Of a stretch of 64,000 bases of DNA, positions 57,803-64,000 are shown piece after piece. The DNA is from Umezawaea sp049997955 (GTDB lineage: Bacteria; Actinomycetota; Actinomycetes; Mycobacteriales; Pseudonocardiaceae), in NCBI GenBank assembly GCA_049997955.1, contig JAEBDY010000011.1, positions 310,001 through 374,000 of the forward strand, read 5' to 3'. The notes under the pieces are model-generated. The model was not told the origin of the DNA, searched no databases, and worked only from the letters and a program-made list of their open reading frames with translations. Position 1 is the stretch's first letter, and each line of letters starts with the position of its first letter. The position numbers were made by a program, and so were the translations under genes.

Positions 57803-60159
57803 ACGCGCCACTGGTCCGGCTCGGGACCAAGGCGGAAACGCTGCGACGACTGCGGCCGTTCCTGACCAGGGCCCGGATCCTGCCGTTGGTGCACTTCACC
57901 CTGAGGGAGTGGCAGGACGAGCCGGACCGCCTGCTCGCCGAGCTGCGTCGCCGCGAGTGGGCGGCCGGGCCGGTCATGGTTCGCAGCAGCGCGACCACCG
58001 AGGACACGGGGACCGACTCCAACGCGGGTCGTTTCCTGTCGGTACCCGCTCGGGGCGAGGACGAGATCGTTCCCGCCCTGACCGAGGTGTTCGCGTCGTA
58101 CGGCCGGGTGGACGGTGACGACCAGGTGCTGATCCAGCCGCTGCTCGAGCACGTCCGGGCGAGTGGGGTGGCCTTCTCCTGCGACCCCAACAGCGGCGCG
58201 CCCTACCGGGTCGTCAACTGGAGCGGGACCGACAAGACCGACGCCGTGACCGGCGGCGGCCGCGCGGAACTGCACATCTCCTACGGGGCGGCGTGGGCGG
58301 GCCTCGACGAGGCACCGGACCCCTACGTGGGCGCGGTGTGGGAACTCCTTTCCGAATTGCACCGCCTGCTGGGTGAACAGCGACGCCTGGACATCGAGTT
58401 CGCGTTCTCGGACGTCGGTGAGCTGATCCTGCTCCAGGTCAGGCCGCTGACGGTGAACGAGCCCGTGGTGACTCCGGAGGCACATCGCGCGACGTTGTCC
58501 GACACCGCCCGGCAGGTGACCGAAGCCGTCCGGTCGCGTCCACGCGTGCTCGGCAACCGCGCCGTCTACGGCGTGATGCCGGACTGGAACCCCGCCGAGA
58601 TGATCGGGTTGCGCCCCCGGCCACTCGCGTCGTCGCTGTACCGCCACCTCATCACCGACCACGTGTGGGCAGCCGCCCGAACGCGTTACGGCTACCGGGA
58701 CCTGACCGGCACGCGGTTGATGGTCCAGTTCTCCGGGCTTCCGTACATCGACGTGGCCGCCAGCGTCACGTCGTTCGTCCCCCGCGAGGTGCCGGACGAA
58801 CTCGCCGACCGGCTCGTCGGGCACTGGGTGAACGAGCTGGTGGCGAAGCCCTACCTGCACGACAAGGTCGAGTCGCACATCGTCGTCCCGGCAGGCACCT
58901 TCAGGACCGCGCAACGGCTGGAAGCACTGACCGCGGCCGGGTTCAGCGCGGGCGAACGCGACCAGGTGGCGGATTGCCTGCGCCGGTTCACCGACGAGCT
59001 CGTGCGAGGCGACCTGTGGGAGCAGGACGTCGCCAGGCTGCGCCTGTTGAACGGGGTCGACATCGGCGAGGCGCACGCGGCCGGTTGCGGTGCGCACGAC
59101 GACGGCTGTTGCGGTCCGGCGCTGGCGGCCCGGCTGGACGTCTGCGCCGTCTACGGCACCAGTCCGTTCGCGGCCCTGGCCCGAGCCGCTTTCATCGCCA
59201 CCGACTTCCTCGAGGACCTGGTGCGCGAAGGTGTCTTCTCCCCGGAGGACCGGGCCCGTTTCATCGGCAGCCTCGGGCTGGTGGCCAGTGAGATGCGCCA
59301 GGACTTCGCCGTGCTGGACCGGGCGGCCTTCCTCAAGCGCTACGGCCATCTGCGTCCGGGAACCTACGACATCCTCTCGCCCCGCTACGACGAGGCCCCC
59401 GAACGCTACTTCGACTGGTCGGACAGGGATCGCCGCGGGCAGGACGACCGCGCCGCGACTCCCGCGTTCGAGCTGAGTGACGATCAACAGCGGCGGATCG
59501 AGGCCTTGCTCGTCCGGGAAGGTCTGGCTTTCGACACCTCTCGGCTGATGGAATTCCTGGCCACGGCGATACGCGGTCGCGAGCACGGCAAGCTGGCCTT
59601 CACGTCGGTCCTCGGTGACGTGCTGACCGGGGTGCGACGCATCGGTGAACGGTCCGGGTGCAGCGTCGACGACATGAGCTACCTGGACGTGCGCACCCTC
59701 GGCGCCCTGACCGGGAGGCCCGCCGACGACCAGCCGGTGTTGCGCGAGGTGGCGGCACGGGGACGGGCGGCCCACGCCGTCAGCCAGACCGTGGTGCTGC
59801 CACCGCTCGTGACCGGCCCGGCGAACGTCAGGAGCTTCGCCCTGCCGCAGATCCGCCCGAACTTCGTCACCCGTGCCAAGGCGACCGCACGGGTTGCCCG
59901 CATCGACTCCGGCGACGCACCGGACGGCTCCATCGTCATGGTCGCCAGCGCCGACCCCGGTTACGACTGGCTGTTCACCCGCGGCATCGCCGGGCTGGTC
60001 ACCGCGTTCGGCGGCGCGAACTCGCACATGGCCATCCGGGCGCTGGAACTGGGCATCCCGGCGGTGATCGGCGCGGGCACGGCGCTGTTCGAACAGTGGT
60101 CGCGAGCGCACGTGCTCGAACTCGACGCGGCCAGCGGCCTGGTGACGGTGATCGCGTGA
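57799..60159 (+). CDS. L-glutamine kinase-like PEP-synthase-family enzyme (Cj1418 type)
   Basis: A 786-residue enzyme with the PEP/pyruvate dikinase layout. The N-terminal ATP-binding domain has VMVRSSATTEDTGTDSNAGRF and QPLLEHVRASGVAFSCDP and ends LILLQVRPLT. A long central domain follows, and the C-terminal phosphohistidine domain carries His743 in GGANSHMAIRAL with GIPAVIGAG. Cj1418 of C. jejuni phosphorylates the amide nitrogen of L-glutamine with ATP, the first step to phosphoramidate. The assignment rests on the next three genes matching Cj1417, Cj1416 and Cj1415 in order. GTG 57799 overlaps the methyltransferase stop. Confidence 0.82.
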   Translation: MNAPLVRLGTKAETLRRLRPFLTRARILPLVHFTLREWQDEPDRLLAELRRREWAAGPVMVRSSATTEDTGTDSNAGRFLSVPARGEDEIVPALTEVFASYGRVDGDDQVLIQPLLEHVRASGVAFSCDPNSGAPYRVVNWSGTDKTDAVTGGGRAELHISYGAAWAGLDEAPDPYVGAVWELLSELHRLLGEQRRLDIEFAFSDVGELILLQVRPLTVNEPVVTPEAHRATLSDTARQVTEAVRSRPRVLGNRAVYGVMPDWNPAEMIGLRPRPLASSLYRHLITDHVWAAARTRYGYRDLTGTRLMVQFSGLPYIDVAASVTSFVPREVPDELADRLVGHWVNELVAKPYLHDKVESHIVVPAGTFRTAQRLEALTAAGFSAGERDQVADCLRRFTDELVRGDLWEQDVARLRLLNGVDIGEAHAAGCGAHDDGCCGPALAARLDVCAVYGTSPFAALARAAFIATDFLEDLVREGVFSPEDRARFIGSLGLVASEMRQDFAVLDRAAFLKRYGHLRPGTYDILSPRYDEAPERYFDWSDRDRRGQDDRAATPAFELSDDQQRRIEALLVREGLAFDTSRLMEFLATAIRGREHGKLAFTSVLGDVLTGVRRIGERSGCSVDDMSYLDVRTLGALTGRPADDQPVLREVAARGRAAHAVSQTVVLPPLVTGPANVRSFALPQIRPNFVTRAKATARVARIDSGDAPDGSIVMVASADPGYDWLFTRGIAGLVTAFGGANSHMAIRALELGIPAVIGAGTALFEQWSRAHVLELDAASGLVTVIA

Positions 60160-60764
60160 GCCTGCGGATCGGGATCACCCAGCGGTGCGTGGACGACGAA
60201 GCGACCGGTGAGCGCCGGTGGGCCCTCGACGCCCGCTGGTTCGAGTTCCTGACAGCCTGTGGAGTCGTCGCGGTGCCGCTGCCCAACATCGCCGCGGCAG
60301 CCGTCCGCACGGCGAACGAGCTGAGCCTGGACGGGTTCGTCTTCACCGGCGGTGGCGACCTCGTCCAGGCGGGCGGAAACCAGCCGGAACGCGACCTGAC
60401 CGAGCAGGCCCTGCTGGCGCTGGCGGTTCGAGAAGGCCTGCCGGTGCTCGGGGTCTGCCGCGGCATGGAGCTGATCGCCTCCGCACTGGGCGCCCGGCTG
60501 AGGCCGGTGGCAGGACATGTCGCCACCCGCCACACCATCACCTCCGGGGAGGGCGAGCGCGTGGTGAACAGCTACCACGACCTCGCGGTCGACCTGCTCC
60601 CCGCCGAACTGGAGGCGACGGCGTGGTGCGGGGACGTCGTCGAGGCGGTCCGGCACCGGAACGCCCGCGTCGAGGGAATCATGTGGCATCCGGAGCGGGA
60701 ACCCGTGCACGATCCGCAAGACCTCCTGCTGGTTCGTCGCCTGTTCCAGGCGGTGAACCGGTGA
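60156..60764 (+). CDS. gamma-glutamyl-CDP-amidate hydrolase-like class I amidotransferase (Cj1417 type)
   Basis: A 202-residue peptidase C26/GATase fold enzyme. The nucleophile is Cys101 in LGVCRGMELIA, and His178 and Glu180 are in MWHPERE. GITQR at the start and FVFTGGGDL are typical of gamma-glutamyl hydrolases. In the Campylobacter pathway this enzyme removes glutamate from CDP-L-glutamine and leaves cytidine diphosphoramidate. It overlaps both neighbours by GTGA. Confidence 0.82.
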   Translation: MSLRIGITQRCVDDEATGERRWALDARWFEFLTACGVVAVPLPNIAAAAVRTANELSLDGFVFTGGGDLVQAGGNQPERDLTEQALLALAVREGLPVLGVCRGMELIASALGARLRPVAGHVATRHTITSGEGERVVNSYHDLAVDLLPAELEATAWCGDVVEAVRHRNARVEGIMWHPEREPVHDPQDLLLVRRLFQAVNR

Positions 60765-61507
60765 AGGCGGTCATCCTGGCCGCCGGGCAGGGGACCCGGA
60801 TGCGGCCGTACACCGACGACCGGCCCAAGTGCCTGATCGAGCTCAACGGCCGGACGCTGCTCGACCGCCAGGTGTCCGCGCTGCGGGGTGGTGGTGTCGA
60901 CGAGGTCGGCGTCGTCACCGGCTGGCAGGGCGCCAGGTTCGCCGGCACCGGGTTGCGAACCTTCGAGAACCCGAACTGGGCGCGCAGCACGATGGCCGAG
61001 TCTCTCGCGGCCGCGGACGAGTGGCTGGCCGCCGAGCCGGTCATCGTTTCCTACGGCGACATCGTCTTCCCGGCAGCGACCGTCCGCCGCCTCGTGCGAT
61101 CGGCGGCCCACCTCGCTGTCGCCTACGACGCCGACTGGGAGGACGTCTGGCGTCGGAGGTTCGACGATCCGCTGAGCGACGCCGAGACGTTCGAGATCGA
61201 CGGCGACGGCTACCTGACCGACATCGGGTCGCGACCGCGCGGTTTGGCGGACGTGCACGGGCAGTACATGGGTTTGTCGCGCCTGGCCCCGCAGGCGTGG
61301 GCGGTGCTGCGGGACGCGCGGGCCGCCAGCGCGGAGATCGCGGCACTCGACATGACGGGCCTGCTCGGCCACCTGGTCCGAGCAGGCGACCTGCGAATCT
61401 CGGGCGTGCCGAACGACGGCCCGTGGTGGGAGTTCGACAGCCCGTCCGATGTGGAGCTCGGCCTGCCCGTGCTCGACAGCTTGGACGTGGAGCAGGAAGG
61501 CGGGTGA
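60761..61507 (+). CDS. CTP:phosphoglutamine cytidylyltransferase-like nucleotidyltransferase (Cj1416 type)
   Basis: A 248-residue nucleotidyltransferase. The N-terminal motif AVILAAGQGTRMRPYT with PKCLIE (Lys23) binds the nucleotide, and SYGDIVFP carries the metal Asp. WWEFDSPSDVE near the end replaces the usual sugar-phosphate region. Cj1416 transfers CMP from CTP to L-glutamine phosphate to give CDP-L-glutamine. The gene overlaps the amidotransferase by GTGA. Confidence 0.82.
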   Translation: MKAVILAAGQGTRMRPYTDDRPKCLIELNGRTLLDRQVSALRGGGVDEVGVVTGWQGARFAGTGLRTFENPNWARSTMAESLAAADEWLAAEPVIVSYGDIVFPAATVRRLVRSAAHLAVAYDADWEDVWRRRFDDPLSDAETFEIDGDGYLTDIGSRPRGLADVHGQYMGLSRLAPQAWAVLRDARAASAEIAALDMTGLLGHLVRAGDLRISGVPNDGPWWEFDSPSDVELGLPVLDSLDVEQEGG

Positions 61508-61511
61508 CCGG

Positions 61512-62048
61512 GTGGAAGCCGGAGTCGTGTGGATCACCGGTCTGGCCGGGACGGGCAAGAGCACGGTGGCGTCGACCGTCAGCGGCAGGTTGACGGACGC
61601 GGGCCGTCGTCCGGTGGTGCTGGACGGTGATCGGTTGCGGCGAATGCTGCCGACCCCGCCCGGCTACGCCGAATCCGAGCGGCGGCAGGTCGCCCGGTAC
61701 TACTCGCTGCTGGCGCACGAACTGGCGGGCCAGGGACATCTCGTGCTGTGCGCCACCATCTCCCTCTTCCACGACGTGCAGCGCTGGAACCGGGAGAACA
61801 TCGACGGCTACCTCGAGGTCTGGCTGCGCGTGCCGCTGGCGGTCTTGAAGGACCGGGCGGGTCGAGCCGCCTTCTACGACCACCGGAGTCTCGCGCCCGG
61901 CCAGGCTCCGCTGCGGAACGTGGTCGGCGTGGACGAGCGGGCACAGTTCCCCTGCGAGGCCGATCTCGTCATCGACAACTTCGGGGACACCACCGCGGAC
62001 GACGCCTCCGACCGGATCGTGAACGCCATCACCGGACGGCGTCCGTGA
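61512..62048 (+). CDS. cytidine diphosphoramidate kinase-like APS-kinase homologue (Cj1415 type)
   Basis: A 178-residue CysC-like kinase. The P-loop is ITGLAGTGKST (Gly10-Thr18), DGDRLRRMLPTPPGY holds the substrate-loop Asp, and RENIDGYLEVWLRVPL matches the strand and lid of adenylylsulfate kinases. Cj1415 phosphorylates the 3'-OH of cytidine diphosphoramidate, giving a PAPS-like donor. There are no ATP sulfurylase (CysD/N) genes nearby, which argues against ordinary sulfate activation. The GTG lies four bases after the previous stop, and the end overlaps the MFS start. Confidence 0.82.
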   Translation: MEAGVVWITGLAGTGKSTVASTVSGRLTDAGRRPVVLDGDRLRRMLPTPPGYAESERRQVARYYSLLAHELAGQGHLVLCATISLFHDVQRWNRENIDGYLEVWLRVPLAVLKDRAGRAAFYDHRSLAPGQAPLRNVVGVDERAQFPCEADLVIDNFGDTTADDASDRIVNAITGRRP

Positions 62049-63271
62049 GCGGAGCGGCCACGCGGCAGGCGGTGTGGCTGAAGCCCGACCGCAGGATCGC
62101 GACCGCCGCCGCGGTCCTGCTCGGCACCAGCATGGGGATCCTCTCGTACGGCCAACCCGTCCTGCTCAACGCGATCATCGAAGCCCGTTCGATCTCCACC
62201 ACCCAACTCGATTCGGCAGCCAGTCTGCAGTGCCTGGTGAACGCGCTCGCGTCGACCGTCGTGGTCATCCTCTGCCGCCGCGTGCCCGCACGGCGGGTGG
62301 CCGCCGGTGGCGCGATCGCCTGCGCGGTCGCGGTGCTCCTCCTCGCCATGACCCGCACCCTGTGGCAGCTGTACCTGACGATGTCGCTGCTCGGCATCGC
62401 GATCGCCGGTTGCGGCACGCTGGTCGTGAGCACGTTCATCATCAAGAGCGCGCACAACAGGGACCGGGTGCTCTCGGTCGCGTTCATCGGATCGAGCGCA
62501 GGCGGGATGATCTGGGCTCCGATCGTCACCTGGGGCCTCACCGCAGGCGGCTTGACCGGGGCGGCCGTGCTCATCGTGCTCGGTTTCACCCTGCTGGTCG
62601 CGGTGAACGCCCTGCTCTTCCTGCGCCTGCCCGATCTGCCGAGCGGACAGGTCGACGCACCACCGGCGCACGACGGCATCCCCCTGCGACACGCGATGCG
62701 CACCGCCGGCTTCTGGGCGCTGCTCGTCGGCAGCACCCTGCTGACCCTCACCCAGGTCGCGGGCGTCTACCACGTCCTGTTCATCTGGCAGGAGTTCGAC
62801 ATCGGCTCTCCGGCGTTGCCCGGCGCCGTGGTGGCCGCCTTCGCCGGGATCGGTCGCCTGGCGGCGGAACTGCTGCTGCGATCCTTGTCCACCATCCACC
62901 TGGCCGGGTTGACCTGCGCGCTCCAGACCGCCGGGTTCATCCTGTTGGCCATGGGCGACACCATGCCGGTGCTGTTCCTCGGCTCGGCACTGCTCGGCCT
63001 CGCGGTGGGCAACAGTTCCCTGGTGGTGCTGTTGTTGACCCCGGAGACGTTCGGCCTGCTGGACATCGAGCGGATCGCCGGAACGATCTACCTGTGGACC
63101 GGGATCGGCGCATCGTCCGGCGCGATCGTCCTCGGCCTGCTGCGTGGTGAAGCAGGCAACTACCAGCTCCCGCTCCTGTTCTTCGCGCTGCTGTCCGTGC
63201 TCGCGGGGGTGCTGCTCCGGCAGTGCGAACGACTCGGTCCCGCGAAACGCGGCTCGATGGGCGGTGGGTGA
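62045..63271 (+). CDS. MFS transporter of the phosphoramidate cluster
   Basis: A 408-residue protein with about 12 helices (for example AAAVLLGTSMGILSYGQPVLL, AVLIVLGFTLLVAVNALLFL). It resembles the oxalate/formate antiporter-like MFS branch. The GTG at 62045 overlaps the kinase stop (GTGA), so it belongs to the cluster. It would export the final product, or import a precursor. Confidence 0.85.
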   Translation: MSGAATRQAVWLKPDRRIATAAAVLLGTSMGILSYGQPVLLNAIIEARSISTTQLDSAASLQCLVNALASTVVVILCRRVPARRVAAGGAIACAVAVLLLAMTRTLWQLYLTMSLLGIAIAGCGTLVVSTFIIKSAHNRDRVLSVAFIGSSAGGMIWAPIVTWGLTAGGLTGAAVLIVLGFTLLVAVNALLFLRLPDLPSGQVDAPPAHDGIPLRHAMRTAGFWALLVGSTLLTLTQVAGVYHVLFIWQEFDIGSPALPGAVVAAFAGIGRLAAELLLRSLSTIHLAGLTCALQTAGFILLAMGDTMPVLFLGSALLGLAVGNSSLVVLLLTPETFGLLDIERIAGTIYLWTGIGASSGAIVLGLLRGEAGNYQLPLLFFALLSVLAGVLLRQCERLGPAKRGSMGGG

Positions 63272-63292
63272 ACGTTCGCGTGCGCTGGAGCG

Positions 63293-63559
63293 GTGCTCGT
63301 CGTGCAGATCGACATCATCGAGGCCGAGCTGGTGAACGCGCTGTGCTGCCTGAAGGAGCTCGGCGAACCGCTGCGCGGGGGCGCCCTGCCGCCCGACGCC
63401 ATCGAGGTCAAGGCCGAGCCCGGTGACGTCCGGGAAGACCGACCTCGGCCGCGCCACGTCCTCACCGTCCCTGACGTGGTCGATCGTGAGACCTGGCGCG
63501 GTGTCGGGGATCGGGTGCCGATCCCCGACGGTGGCGGATGTCGTCCAGCCCGCACGTGA
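63293..63559 (+). CDS. small hypothetical protein downstream of the cluster
   Basis: An 88-residue open frame whose third codon positions are almost all G or C for the first 50 codons, as in real genes here. IDIIEAELVNALCCLKELGEPLRGGALPPD is predicted helical. There is no clear ribosome site (GGAG three bases before GTG 63293; GTG 63302 is the alternative). No family is recognised. It may be a small gene or a remnant. Confidence 0.3.
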   Translation: MLVVQIDIIEAELVNALCCLKELGEPLRGGALPPDAIEVKAEPGDVREDRPRPRHVLTVPDVVDRETWRGVGDRVPIPDGGGCRPART

Positions 63560-63611
63560 ACCGGGCTCGCGCGACCACTTGCCCCTGCGAGGACTTGGCG
63601 CGGCCCCACGA

Positions 63612-64000
63612 CTAGCAGGTGCCGTCCGACTCCCTCATGCCCGTGTTGGCGCCTGCCGTCCGGCTCACGATGTTCGGCACGCAGCTGGTCTGGTCGAGTT
63701 GGTAGGCGTAGGGGATGGCGACGGTGGTGTTGGACCGGGGGTCGGGGCCTGCGGGGTTGGTCTCGCTGTCGGGGCTGGACCAGGTCACGTTGTCGAAGAT
63801 GTTGCCGCTGACCTGCCAGTACCCGGCCTGGTCGGTGTAGAAGGTGCCGAGGGCGTCATGGGAGTTCTTGAAGTAGTTGTTGTCCACCTTGGCCTTGGCC
63901 CCGGCTCGTGAGTTGATGCCGGACTCGTGGAGGCCCACGTAGTGGTTGTTGTACATGTGGGCTGTGCCGCCCCGCAGCAGAGGGGTTCGGGAGTCGATGT
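63612..64000 (-). CDS. C-terminal part of a polysaccharide lyase family 1 pectate lyase (partial)
   Basis: The minus strand reads SRTPLLRGGTAHMYNNHYVG, then ESGINSRAGAKAKVDNNYF and YWQVSGNIFDNVTWSS, ending in RESDGTC. These are parallel beta-helix rungs of pectate lyase/PL1 enzymes, with the typical NNYF turns. The gene runs off the window's right end. It would cut polygalacturonate outside the cell; an oligogalacturonate lyase-like pseudogene at 38.9 kb is the only other pectin-related trace. Confidence 0.88.
   Translation of the reverse strand, partial: IDSRTPLLRGGTAHMYNNHYVGLHESGINSRAGAKAKVDNNYFKNSHDALGTFYTDQAGYWQVSGNIFDNVTWSSPDSETNPAGPDPRSNTTVAIPYAYQLDQTSCVPNIVSRTAGANTGMRESDGTC

Noticed and set aside
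61512..62048. Ordinary adenylylsulfate kinase for sulfate assimilation
   Set aside because: There are no ATP sulfurylase or PAPS reductase genes nearby, and the three preceding genes match the CDP-amidate pathway in order. It remains possible but less likely.

Overview
The window is about 70 percent GC, uses many GTG starts and strings its genes together with ATGA/GTGA overlaps. It carries a GlnX-GlnH-PknG set, a SARP/AfsR regulator, an RsbW-like kinase, a mycothiol-dependent enzyme family and a DUF6239 protein. This points to a soil actinomycete, most likely of the Pseudonocardiaceae (Saccharothrix/Actinosynnema/Lentzea type). The genus is an inference.

Layout. 1-3493: end of an aromatic meta-cleavage operon (hydratase tail, acetaldehyde dehydrogenase, 4-hydroxy-2-oxovalerate aldolase) that also carries a JAMM-fold protein, a SnoaL-like protein and a VOC protein. 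3786-10881: starch/pullulan use (LacI regulator, secreted pullulanase, divergent alpha-glucosidase, truncated GH13 tail gene) with two copies of one operator. 11848-22925: a ten-gene minus-strand operon under a divergent IclR regulator. It couples a quaternary-amine (OpuC/ProX type) ABC transporter to a formaldehyde-activating-enzyme homologue, three dehydrogenases, an AGPS-like FAD oxidase and an FGGY kinase, and its substrate is unknown. 22926-24645: decayed regulatory genes and a strong hairpin. 24646-29654: MerR, copper-type small proteins (DUF6153, DUF305, DUF4396) with a CsoR-like operator, a hydrolase, a DJ-1/PfpI protein and TetR. 29930-33000: a graveyard of broken genes and transposase pieces. 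33147-38078: two coupled imine reductases divergent from a SARP/AfsR regulator. 38320-43806: more remnants, an MFS pump with a methyltransferase, and a DUF6239 protein. 43850-45400: HxlR regulator and hydrolase around a perfect 37-bp palindrome. 45681-53722: glnX-glnH facing an operon of trypco1, VWA, PknG and trypsin-like protease. 54516-63271: a collinear cluster that I read as phosphoramidate biosynthesis. 63612-64000: end of a pectate lyase.

The most interesting system is 54516-63271. Four consecutive overlapping or closely spaced genes match, in order, the set that makes the activated phosphoramidate donor for the Campylobacter jejuni capsule (Cj1418 glutamine kinase, Cj1417 gamma-glutamyl-CDP-amidate hydrolase, Cj1416 CTP:phosphoglutamine cytidylyltransferase, Cj1415 CDP-amidate kinase). 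A methyltransferase comes just before them, as in Campylobacter. Here there is no capsule locus. The neighbours are an MIO aromatic amino acid lyase/aminomutase, a sulfotransferase-fold enzyme that could use the 3'-phospho-CDP-amidate donor, and an exporter. Together they suggest a small-molecule phosphoramidate natural product. All function calls rest on reading motifs and gene order by eye; no database search was run.
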